In this document: positions 9,122 through 16,683 of the stretch, piece after piece
Position numbering within the stretch: position 1 is the stretch's first letter
Layout: each line of letters opens with the position of its first letter
DNA from: Chryseobacterium joostei
GTDB lineage: Bacteria > Bacteroidota > Bacteroidia > Flavobacteriales > Weeksellaceae
Reading direction: 5' to 3'
Assembly (NCBI RefSeq): GCF_003815775.1
Contig: NZ_CP033926.1
Span: forward strand, 806,001 to 870,000
DNA length: 64,000 bases
Notes under the pieces: generated by a model
Databases searched by the model: none
The model's input: only the letters and a program-made list of their open reading frames with translations
What the model was told of the DNA's origin: nothing
Made by a program: the position numbers and the translations under genes

Positions 9122-9670
9122 ATGAAAAAGCGACTCTTCTTATATCTTGGTATTCTACTATTCTTTGTTTCTTGTGAAAAAAATAAATCACAAAGTACAA
9201 CATCTTCCAATACCACCATTGAAAGCAAAGTAAATGAGCTTTACACAAAATATGGTAAGTCTAATGATGCTGTTTATAACCAACCTATTCTAGATAAATT
9301 ATTTTCCCAAGATCTAAAAAAGACTTTAGAAAATGCCATTAATGCATCAAAAGCAGATATTGAAAAAGTAAAAAACAGTAATCACCCTGATGAAAAGCCT
9401 TTGCTATTTGAAGGAGCTATTTTTTCCAGTTTATACGAGGGATATACAAGTTATAAAATTCAATCCATTGCGGTGAATGGAAAAACAGCAGATGTAATGG
9501 TTCATTTTGAATATAATATGGCTTCTCCAAAAGTATCATGGGTAGATACAGTACATCTTATTGACTCCGATAAAGGATGGAAAATAGATAACATTACTTT
9601 TGATTCCATAGGGAGTTCCAAGGATCTTAAAGCAAGCCTGATTGAATTTACGAAAAGTATACATGAATAG
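9122..9670 (+). CDS. Lipoprotein of unknown function (DUF3828-like)
   Basis: The ATG at 9122 starts a clean lipoprotein signal (MKKRLFLYLGILLFFVSC, Cys about residue 18); the ATG at 9095 would add nine residues before it. The mature 160-odd residues have a Ser/Thr-rich linker and then a compact domain with KVNELYTKYGKSND, LDKLFSQDLKKTLENAINASKADIE and a repeated-strand C-terminus containing WVDTVHLIDSDKGWKIDNI. The layout resembles DUF3828-type periplasmic lipoproteins, but that match is by eye. It converges on the GG-leader peptide gene and shares its terminator. Confidence 0.65.
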   Translation: MKKRLFLYLGILLFFVSCEKNKSQSTTSSNTTIESKVNELYTKYGKSNDAVYNQPILDKLFSQDLKKTLENAINASKADIEKVKNSNHPDEKPLLFEGAIFSSLYEGYTSYKIQSIAVNGKTADVMVHFEYNMASPKVSWVDTVHLIDSDKGWKIDNITFDSIGSSKDLKASLIEFTKSIHE

Positions 9671-9672
9671 AA

Positions 9673-9697
9673 AAGACCGCTTATAATAAGCGGTCTT
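9673..9697. terminator. Bidirectional terminator between lipoprotein and peptide genes
   Basis: An 11-bp perfect stem (AAGACCGCTTA / TAAGCGGTCTT) with loop TAA lies between two convergent stops and is followed by a T tract on the plus strand. Confidence 0.88.
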
Positions 9698-9705
9698 AAT
9701 TTTTT

Positions 9706-9840
9706 TTATGGACATTGAACGATTGGAATTTCGCTGCAAAAAACTTTGTCTGCCCATTCGCAATACGTACAATATTGTTTTGGTTGCCCTCCGTACACTG
9801 ACTTCAAATCTGTCTTAGTCAGTTTCTTTAAATTTTTCAT
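9706..9840 (-). CDS. GG-leader bacteriocin-like peptide, Cys-rich (44 aa)
   Basis: A short gene found by translating the minus strand. The 44 residues begin MKNLKKLTKTDLKSVYGG, a leader ending in a double glycine at 17-18, followed by a 26-residue core with four cysteines (24, 27, 35, 43) in a CxxC-x7-C-x7-C pattern. The MKNLKKL...L...GG leader is the hallmark of the abundant 'bacteriocin-like' peptide family in Chryseobacterium; double-glycine leaders are normally cut by C39-peptidase ABC exporters. No exporter, immunity or modification gene is adjacent. The stop is 8 nt from a strong terminator. Whether it is toxin, signal or redox peptide is not known. Confidence 0.75.
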   Translation of the reverse strand: MKNLKKLTKTDLKSVYGGQPKQYCTYCEWADKVFCSEIPIVQCP

Positions 9841-10012
9841 ATAGTTTTAATTTATGGTTTGATAAAATTAAAACGAATTATTTTCTGACATATTACAAAT
9901 TTGCCTATTAATTTTACAGAATTTTCATCTATAATATAAAAATAAAACAGATTCTAATATATAACTCAATCAATTAAAGACAGATACGATTTTTTTAAAG
10001 CTTTTTTGAGGG

Positions 10013-10417
10013 TTATCTGTTATGAATCTCCACGGTTACAGGCATTACGTAGGTATAAGCAACCATATTATCACTCATTTTTCTTTGATCTACTCTATAA
10101 TCAAGATCACTTAAAACCGCTTCAATTTCTTTGCTTACGGTTTTGCAATCACCTGTTGAATGAACATTCACGATTTTTCCGTTTTTAGCGATATCAAATT
10201 TCACTACGGAATTGACTGTTCCTTGTCTATATTCAGGATTATCCAGATCAAAGTTTGACATCAATCGAGTTCTGATATCGTTAAAAGTCTCGCTCTTATT
10301 CAGTTGAATTTCCTGGATGGTATTATGATCTGTAGTTTGTGCCTGAGTTGTATTCATTACAGTAGCAAATCCAACAACAAAAAGTGACGCCAATAATATT
10401 TGAATTCTATTTTTCAT
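10013..10417 (-). CDS. Secreted protein with TonB-C-terminal-like domain
   Basis: A 134-residue protein with a Sec signal (MKNRIQILLASLFVVGFATVMNTTQAQ, cleavage near residue 26). The mature domain contains VNSVVKFDIAKNGKIVNVHSTG, the strand-turn-strand signature seen in TonB C-terminal domains, followed by VLSDLDYRVDQRK and a final strand VMPVTVEI. It lacks a membrane anchor and Pro-rich linker, so it is not a full TonB; stand-alone domains of this kind are common in flavobacteria. The partner is unknown. Confidence 0.7.
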   Translation of the reverse strand: MKNRIQILLASLFVVGFATVMNTTQAQTTDHNTIQEIQLNKSETFNDIRTRLMSNFDLDNPEYRQGTVNSVVKFDIAKNGKIVNVHSTGDCKTVSKEIEAVLSDLDYRVDQRKMSDNMVAYTYVMPVTVEIHNR

Positions 10418-10504
10418 AACTAGTTGGTTTTAAATGTTATACTAACCTTATTTTGTATCTCTTACCCAAAGTTATTAAAAATAATTCATATTAAATTCAC
10501 TTTC

Positions 10505-10526
10505 AGTTAACATTGAGTTAACATTA
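10505..10526. promoter_or_regulatory. Direct repeat TTAACA-N5-TTAACA (PhoB/PhoP-like box)
   Basis: AGTTAACATTG at 10505-10515 is repeated as AGTTAACATTA at 10516-10526, an exact one-helix-turn (11-nt) period. TTAACA pairs spaced by 5 nt are the known binding form of Bacillus PhoP and resemble OmpR/PhoB-family sites. It lies between two divergent genes, about 90 nt before the start at 10417 and about 135 nt before the start at 10660. Regulator identity is inferred only. Confidence 0.4.
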
Positions 10527-10659
10527 GAATATAAAATACTAATAATCAATACAATATATTTTAAAAATAATTGAAAATTTAATATTGGAAGCTATTTTAA
10601 CTACAAATTTGAATTTTAAATAAAAACTTAATATTTTAGTAAAAACAATAACTATTTAA

Positions 10660-12612
10660 ATGAAAATTTCAAAAATCAAAATCTCCAAAGAAGAAACAAA
10701 AAAAGTAAATTTAAAAGAAATTGATTTAACTAAAAAACCTTTAGGATCAACAGTTGCTTTGGTTGGGAAAAATGGAGCAGGAAAATCAAGAATTTTAAAA
10801 TTTGTAGAAAACTATTCCTCCTCTATTAATTTTGATAAATTTAATGAGGAACATATCACAAATTTACCATTAAGTTTAATACTTCCTTTTGAAAGTGATC
10901 TAAATCAAGCAAAAGGAATATATGAAAGTCTTATAAAACAAAAAATTTCTCCACAACAGATTAATAATAGCATAACAGATCAATTACAAAGATTTATAAG
11001 AAGATTCTCACAAATTGCTCCTGCTTATATAAAAGTAGTTGACAATGATGATTTAAAAATTATTAAAGATAAAATAAATAATAATTTAGACTTTGAAACA
11101 ATTCTAAAAGGTGATTTTGGAAACATAGACTCTAAAATACCAAATTTAATTGAAAACCCACAAGCTGCTCCATTATCACAATTAAATCAGTTTACAGCTA
11201 TAAACAATAAGACAACTGTTAATTACCTAAAGAAACTATCAACTGAGATAGTGTCTTATGAGTTTAATTTGTATCTGAAAAATAGAGAAAATACTGCCAT
11301 AATTATAGAACAGATGAAAGAAAATGAATCTTATAAATTGTTTAATAATTTTCAAAAATATGTTAAAAAGTTTCTAGGCAAAGATTTTTCATATAGTCAA
11401 ACAGCTGAAGGTGGTACCGTAAATAGTATTTTACATTTTAATAATGAGCCCTTTAATGTTGATTTATTATCTCCTGGGCAAAAAATGTTATTTGCATATG
11501 CCATTCTATTCTTTTATTTAGACACTAATTCAAAGACAAATATTAGAGAAAGTATAATAATTATTGATGAGCCTGAAAAACACTTACACCCCGAAGCACA
11601 GATCAAACTATTAGATGCTCTAAAAGATATTGTAAGTAAAAATGGACAATTATGGATTGCTACCCATTCAGTCCATATTTTATCTCATCTAGACTTCGAT
11701 GAAATTCTAATGGTAAAAGATGATGAAATAATATCACCTTCAAGAACAACACCTGGCAATTCTTTTAATGAATTAATGGGCTTAGAAGAACATGTGATGG
11801 AATTAATATCCTTTATTAATTCTATTTCAGAATGGGCATATAGTAATTTTATGGTTCAATGTTTTAAAGATCCTGAAGTTATTTTTGGAACTAATATTAA
11901 TGATCCTCAATTTAAATTATTTAAAGAGTTTATCCAAAATAAATCAGATATAAAATTACTTGATTTTGGTGCAGGAAAAGGGCGTATCGGCTATACTATT
12001 GGGGAAGATGAGACCGTTTCTGAGAGAATAAAATATAATGCCTATGAAATTGACAAGTCAAATTTTGAACTATTATCAAAAGTTCCTAATTTAGATACAT
12101 TATACTCTACTGCAAATGAAATTCCAAGAAATAACTTCGACTGTATTATTTTGTGTAACGTTCTTCATGAAATAAATCCCGACAATTGGATTGAATCTTT
12201 AAATATAATTAAGGACTCTCTAAATCTCAATGGTTATTTAATTATTATCGAGGATCGATTTTTACCTAAAGGTGAAACAGCTCATGAATATGGATATATC
12301 ATATTAGGGGCTGAGGAAACTAAAATTTTGCTTAACTCTAAGAATTCGATAGAATTAAAACTAAATGAAGCTAATTTTAAAGAAAGAATAATCTTCAATA
12401 CTTTTCAAAAAAATGATATTAGTCCAGATAATGAATCATTGATAAAATCTTTGCAAAAACTTAAAGAAAATACTTTTAATAATATTAAGAAATTAAAGAA
12501 AGAAAAAAAAGATTTAAATCAAGGTAGACGTTTAGCTAATGAAACTCAATTATATATTAATTCACAATTATATTTAGAATCTCTAAATAAAGTTAAAAAG
12601 GGTGAAAGTTAA
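10660..12612 (+). CDS. ABC/AAA-type ATPase fused to SAM methyltransferase (putative defence protein)
   Basis: A 650-residue two-domain protein. Residues 1-350 form an SMC/ABC-type ATPase: Walker A GKNGAGKS (36-43), signature LSPGQ (270-274), Walker B IIIIDE with Glu304, then PEKHLHP and switch His336 in WIATHS. Residues about 425-570 form a class I methyltransferase: motif I LLDFGAGKGRIG (433-444), acidic E463/D465 after strand 2, and ILCNVLHEINP (497-507). The C-terminus is a Lys-rich helix, probably coiled coil. The gene is clearly AT-richer than its neighbours (mostly AAA, AAT, TTA codons), a sign of transfer. It stands alone. OLD/AAA_21-like ATPases are frequent in anti-phage systems, but no function of this fusion is known to me. 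Confidence 0.85.
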   Translation: MKISKIKISKEETKKVNLKEIDLTKKPLGSTVALVGKNGAGKSRILKFVENYSSSINFDKFNEEHITNLPLSLILPFESDLNQAKGIYESLIKQKISPQQINNSITDQLQRFIRRFSQIAPAYIKVVDNDDLKIIKDKINNNLDFETILKGDFGNIDSKIPNLIENPQAAPLSQLNQFTAINNKTTVNYLKKLSTEIVSYEFNLYLKNRENTAIIIEQMKENESYKLFNNFQKYVKKFLGKDFSYSQTAEGGTVNSILHFNNEPFNVDLLSPGQKMLFAYAILFFYLDTNSKTNIRESIIIIDEPEKHLHPEAQIKLLDALKDIVSKNGQLWIATHSVHILSHLDFDEILMVKDDEIISPSRTTPGNSFNELMGLEEHVMELISFINSISEWAYSNFMVQCFKDPEVIFGTNINDPQFKLFKEFIQNKSDIKLLDFGAGKGRIGYTIGEDETVSERIKYNAYEIDKSNFELLSKVPNLDTLYSTANEIPRNNFDCIILCNVLHEINPDNWIESLNIIKDSLNLNGYLIIIEDRFLPKGETAHEYGYIILGAEETKILLNSKNSIELKLNEANFKERIIFNTFQKNDISPDNESLIKSLQKLKENTFNNIKKLKKEKKDLNQGRRLANETQLYINSQLYLESLNKVKKGES

Positions 12613-12637
12613 CTTTCACCCTTTTTAACTTTATTTA
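12584..12637. terminator. 54-bp perfect palindrome acting as shared terminator
   Basis: Bases 12584-12610 are the exact reverse complement of 12611-12637: 27-bp arms with no spacer, centred inside the stop codon of the ATPase-methyltransferase gene. The right end is the stop codon of uvrA on the minus strand. The GC core (GGGTGAAAGTT / AACTTTCACCC) is flanked by A5 and T5, so it can terminate in both directions. It also encodes the last nine residues of the fusion protein. Confidence 0.9.
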
Positions 12638-15466
12638 CTCCAATTCTCTCTTCAAGAACTTTCCTGTTAAGCTTTTCTTAGATTTTATAATTTCCTCAGG
12701 AGTTCCTTGTGCTACGATCTGTCCACCATATTTTCCTCCTTCCGGGCCTACGTCAATGATATGATCTGCTAACTTGATGACATCCATATTATGTTCAATA
12801 ATAATGAATGAGTTTCCTAGCTCTACCAATTGATTAATGGCATCCATCAGGATTTTTACATCTTCAAAGTGAAGTCCTGTGGTAGGTTCATCCAGAATAT
12901 ACAAGGTGTTTCCGGTTTGTCTTTTTGATAATTCTGTTGCCAGCTTAATACGTTGTGCTTCTCCTCCCGAAAGCGTTGTCGACTGCTGTCCCAATGTAAT
13001 GTACCCTAATCCTACATCCTGCAATGTTTTTACCTTTGCAAAAATCTTAGGAATAGGCTGGAAGAAATCCACCGCTTCATCAATGGTCATATCCAATACA
13101 TCGGAAATGGATTTTCCTTTGTAACGTACTTCCAGAGTTTCTCTGTTGAAACGTTTTCCGTTGCAGGTTTCACAATGAACGTATACATCCGGCAGGAAGT
13201 TCATCTCGATTACTTTCAATCCTCCACCCTGACAGGTTTCACATCTTCCTCCTTTTACATTGAAAGAGAATCTTCCAGGTTTGTATCCACGGATTTTACT
13301 TTCCGGTAGTTCTGCAAAAAGATTTCTGATATCTGTAAACATACCTGTGTAAGTTGCCGGATTTGAACGTGGTGTTCTTCCGATCGGAGTCTGGTCAACG
13401 TCTACAATTTTATCTATATTATCAAGTCCTTCAATCTTTTTATAAGGTAAAGGCTCCTGAACTGCTCTGTAGAAATGCTTGTTAAGGATTGGATATAATG
13501 TTCCGTTAATCAGGGAAGATTTTCCACTTCCTGAAATTCCGGTTACTACAACCAGTTTTCCCAAAGGAATATCCAGGGTAACATTTTTAAGGTTGTTTCC
13601 TGTAGCTCCTTTTAACAGGATATTTTTTCCACTACCGACTCTTCTTTCGGCAGGAACTTCAATTTTCCTTTTTCCGTTAATATATTGGGCTGTAATGGTA
13701 TCAGCTTTTAAAAGATCTTTTGGTTTTCCCTGCCAAAGTATCTCGCCTCCAAATTTTCCGGCTCTTGGACCGATATCCAGAACCTCATCAGCTTCCAAAA
13801 TCATATCCTTATCGTGTTCTACCACCAATACTGAGTTTCCGATATCTCTAAGGTTCTTCAATGAATGAATCAGTCTTTCGTTATCTCTTTGGTGAAGCCC
13901 GATACTTGGTTCATCCAGAATATAGAGTACGTTTACCAACTGAGATCCAATCTGTGTTGCCAAACGAATCCTTTGAGACTCTCCTCCTGAAAGGGTCTTG
14001 GAACTTCTGCTCAAACTCAGATAATCTAAACCAACATCTAACAGAAACTGAAGTCTTGTTTCAATTTCCTTTAATATTTCGTGGGCAATGATCTTATTTT
14101 TCTCTGAAAACTTATCTTTAACATCAGCCAGCCAGTCTTTTAGATCCGCCAAGCTTAATCCATTAACCTCAGCAATGTTTTTACCATCGATTTTAAAGCT
14201 TAAGCTTGCCGGCTGAAGACGGGTTCCATTACATTCTGGGCATGTTTCTTCTGTTGTAAAATGTCTTTCCAGCAAAATAGCTTCGTAGGATTCTTTTTCA
14301 TCAATAATTTCTTCCATGAAAGCAATCAAACCATCGAAACTAATTTTTATTTTCTTGGTAATTCCTGCATATTTCAGGTCTTTATTGAATTCTTTGTGAC
14401 ACCCGTTATAGATGTAATCCAAAGCTTCTTCAGGAATATCCTGCAATGGCGTTGTCATTCCCAGTCCGAAGATCTCCAGAATATTTTTTATCTGTGCAAG
14501 GATCCATTTATTCGACTTGATATCTTCCAATGGCAATAATCCTCCCTGATTGATTGATAGTTTTGGATTGTCGATAAAGTAGTCTGTATTGATCTTTTTT
14601 ATTGTTCCCAATCCTTTACAATTCGGACAACTTCCTTTTGGTGAGTTGAAAGAGAATGTATTAGGTTCCGGTAATGCCAGTGAATGCCCTGTTTCTGCAT
14701 CCATCAGGTTTTTGGAGAAATATTCAATATCTGTACTTCCTAACTTCTGAATTCCGATAATTCCTTCTCCCATTTCCATGGCAGTTCGTAAGGATTTTTC
14801 CATTCTGCCTTCGGAAGCGCTTTCCCCGATAATCCAACGATCGATGACAATATCAATATCGTGGGTTTTATAACGGTCAAGTTTTAAATCATATTCAATA
14901 TCCTGCAGCTCACCATCAATTCTTGCCTGTCCGTACCCTTTTTTGGCCATCTGTACGAAAAGTTCGTGGTAATGCCCTTTTCTGGAACGTACAACGGGAG
15001 CCAATAGCATAATCTTTTCTCCTTTATAGTTTCCCTTAATGGTATCAAGGATCTGATCTTCTGTATAGCTTACCAGTTTTTGTCCGGTAGACAAAGAGTA
15101 AGCATCTGAAACTCTTGCATATAAAAGACGTAGGAAATCATACAATTCTGTAACAGTTCCTACGGTAGAACGAGGATTTTTATTGGTTGTTTTCTGCTCG
15201 ATGGCAATAACGGGCGAAAGTCCTTCAATTTTATCTACATCAGGACGTTCCAATCCACCCAAAAACTGACGTGCATAGGCAGAAAAGGTTTCTATATAAC
15301 GACGTTGGCCTTCTGCAAAAATGGTATCGAATGCCAATGAAGACTTTCCACTTCCGGAAAGCCCGGTAATTACAACCAGTTCGTTACGCGGAATTTTAAC
15401 ATTAATATTCTTTAGATTGTGTTCACGTGCTCCGTAAACTTCTATATATTCTGTTGATTTGCTCAT
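12635..15466 (-). CDS. uvrA: UvrABC excinuclease subunit A
   Basis: A 943-residue damage-recognition ATPase of nucleotide excision repair, which loads UvrB on lesions. Both ABC cassettes are complete: Walker A GLSGSGKS at 35-42 and GISGSGKS near residue 645; signatures LSGGESQR and LSGGEAQR; Walker [14 protein letters not shown] and [13 protein letters not shown]. Zinc-binding Cys clusters are visible in [16 protein letters not shown], and the pair CETCQGGG / CETCNGKR. Length and order are normal. It converges on the fusion gene, with the 54-bp palindrome between. Confidence 0.98.
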   Translation of the reverse strand: MSKSTEYIEVYGAREHNLKNINVKIPRNELVVITGLSGSGKSSLAFDTIFAEGQRRYIETFSAYARQFLGGLERPDVDKIEGLSPVIAIEQKTTNKNPRSTVGTVTELYDFLRLLYARVSDAYSLSTGQKLVSYTEDQILDTIKGNYKGEKIMLLAPVVRSRKGHYHELFVQMAKKGYGQARIDGELQDIEYDLKLDRYKTHDIDIVIDRWIIGESASEGRMEKSLRTAMEMGEGIIGIQKLGSTDIEYFSKNLMDAETGHSLALPEPNTFSFNSPKGSCPNCKGLGTIKKINTDYFIDNPKLSINQGGLLPLEDIKSNKWILAQIKNILEIFGLGMTTPLQDIPEEALDYIYNGCHKEFNKDLKYAGITKKIKISFDGLIAFMEEIIDEKESYEAILLERHFTTEETCPECNGTRLQPASLSFKIDGKNIAEVNGLSLADLKDWLADVKDKFSEKNKIIAHEILKEIETRLQFLLDVGLDYLSLSRSSKTLSGGESQRIRLATQIGSQLVNVLYILDEPSIGLHQRDNERLIHSLKNLRDIGNSVLVVEHDKDMILEADEVLDIGPRAGKFGGEILWQGKPKDLLKADTITAQYINGKRKIEVPAERRVGSGKNILLKGATGNNLKNVTLDIPLGKLVVVTGISGSGKSSLINGTLYPILNKHFYRAVQEPLPYKKIEGLDNIDKIVDVDQTPIGRTPRSNPATYTGMFTDIRNLFAELPESKIRGYKPGRFSFNVKGGRCETCQGGGLKVIEMNFLPDVYVHCETCNGKRFNRETLEVRYKGKSISDVLDMTIDEAVDFFQPIPKIFAKVKTLQDVGLGYITLGQQSTTLSGGEAQRIKLATELSKRQTGNTLYILDEPTTGLHFEDVKILMDAINQLVELGNSFIIIEHNMDVIKLADHIIDVGPEGGKYGGQIVAQGTPEEIIKSKKSLTGKFLKRELE

Positions 15467-15501
15467 AATTTGGAGTGACTTTGCCTGAAAATCACAACGT
15501 G

Positions 15502-15509
15502 CAAAAATA
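15502..15509 (-). promoter_or_regulatory. -7 box for uvrA
   Basis: CAAAAATA on the plus strand equals TATTTTTG on the minus strand, 36-43 nt before the uvrA start. No -33 TTG at the ideal distance. Confidence 0.5.
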
Positions 15510-15639
15510 CGGAATTTTATGGAATTTTTTTTATTATAAGGGGTATAAAAATTTCATAAAAAAGACTTTGCTTTTCTCAAGGGACGTTTTTAAACTCTAA
15601 TTTTTATAGAGGGTTAGCTGTAGGGCTTGCTATTAGGTT

Positions 15640-15653
15640 TTGGCTTTAGCCAA
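15640..15653. repeat. Small hairpin sharing GGCTTTAGCC with next terminator
   Basis: TTGGCT-TT-AGCCAA is a 6-bp stem. The same GGCTTTAGCC core forms the centre of the terminator 20 bases further on, suggesting a short interspersed palindromic unit in the uvrA-bla gap. Confidence 0.5.
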
Positions 15654-15673
15654 TGGATTATTTCTATATAAAA

Positions 15674-15693
15674 AAACGGGCTTTAGCCCGTTT
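15674..15693 (-). terminator. Terminator of the beta-lactamase gene
   Basis: A 9-bp stem (AAACGGGCT / AGCCCGTTT, loop TT) lies 10 nt past the minus-strand bla stop with a T tract following on the minus strand. Confidence 0.85.
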
Positions 15694-15702
15694 CTATTGA
15701 AT

Positions 15703-16593
15703 TTATTTTTTGTTTGTATAATATTCCCAAACTGCATGACTAATGTCTGCAATAATTTTTTCTGTGACTGCCATTTCTTCATTAATGTTCTTCAGATATA
15801 CTGAAAGAATAAAATGTTTCCCGTTGGTTAGCTTTACAATTCCTACGTCATTCATTGCTGCTCGTAGATTATTTTCATTTCTACTGGAGATTCCTGTTCT
15901 ATGTGCCAGCTCTGTTCCGGCGGGCAGACCGGCCTTCATCCAGGTCAACCCTCTTGAGGTTTCTACCATGATCTGATATAGATATTTTGTGGTTTCTTTT
16001 TTCAAAACCTTTCCCTTATAGAATTTTTCTAAGAGATCTGTGGTGGCTAAAGGTGTTGTGGTGTTCAGATAGAATTTATCAAAGGAAGACATTTGCTGTT
16101 CGTTCACTTTTATAGTAAAATCCTTTATTCCTTGTTGATTAATGAATTTTTGAACAGAGTCTGTTCCTCCAATAATATTGAGCAAAATATCACAACCATT
16201 ATTATCACTGTGAGAAACTGTATATCTTAATAACTGATCTAGTGTCAGGTACATATTCCCTTCAGGATATTCTTCTCTGATTGGGCTCCATGTTTCTGGC
16301 ATCAGATCTTCTTTTTTAATGAAAAACTTCTGGTTAAGCTTTAATTTTCCTTTATCAACTCTATTTAAGACTGCTAATGCAATATGGAATTTGAAAACAC
16401 TCATCAGCGGAGTTTCCTTGTTTCCGTTAATGCTAAGCGTATCTTTATCTTCTATTCCCTTTACAGATATTCCTACAGTGGCGTTTTTTGTTGATGTAAT
16501 TGTATTGATCTTATTTCTTAAATCTTGTATTGTCTGGCTTTTTACTTGAAGGCTAAAAAGACAAAGTGATATAAAAAGTGAAGCTTTTTTCAT
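15703..16593 (-). CDS. bla: Class A beta-lactamase, subclass A2 (CIA/CGA/VEB/PER-like)
   Basis: A 296-residue secreted serine beta-lactamase that hydrolyses beta-lactams in the periplasm. A signal peptide covers about residues 1-19. The nucleophile motif S-V-F-K is at 65-68 and SDN at 129-131. The omega-loop region reads NEQQMSS..YLNTTTP, which is like VEB/PER-type NE-x-QM...YQNW. The third motif is HRTG instead of KTG, a conservative Lys-to-Arg change. The C-terminus ISHAVWEYYTNKK resembles VEB. These features place it with the A2 enzymes resident in Chryseobacterium chromosomes. There is no mobile element next to it, so it is probably intrinsic. The spectrum cannot be read from sequence. 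Confidence 0.92.
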   Translation of the reverse strand: MKKASLFISLCLFSLQVKSQTIQDLRNKINTITSTKNATVGISVKGIEDKDTLSINGNKETPLMSVFKFHIALAVLNRVDKGKLKLNQKFFIKKEDLMPETWSPIREEYPEGNMYLTLDQLLRYTVSHSDNNGCDILLNIIGGTDSVQKFINQQGIKDFTIKVNEQQMSSFDKFYLNTTTPLATTDLLEKFYKGKVLKKETTKYLYQIMVETSRGLTWMKAGLPAGTELAHRTGISSRNENNLRAAMNDVGIVKLTNGKHFILSVYLKNINEEMAVTEKIIADISHAVWEYYTNKK

Positions 16594-16631
16594 CGAAATA
16601 ATAAAGTTGTTTGTATGAGTGTGATGTACTA

Positions 16632-16658
16632 AAAATGCCGTATTTCCTACGGCATTTT
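16632..16658 (-). terminator. Terminator of tssE-tssF
   Basis: An 11-bp perfect stem (AAAATGCCGTA / TACGGCATTTT, loop TTTCC) lies after the tssF stop on the minus strand and isolates tssEF from bla. Confidence 0.85.
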
Positions 16659-16683
16659 ATATTTTAAATTATTTATTGAAGTC

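Noticed and set aside
9536..9772. Open frame on the minus strand overlapping the end of the lipoprotein gene
   Set aside because: It runs through the bidirectional terminator and is out of frame with the well-supported 44-residue GG-leader peptide.
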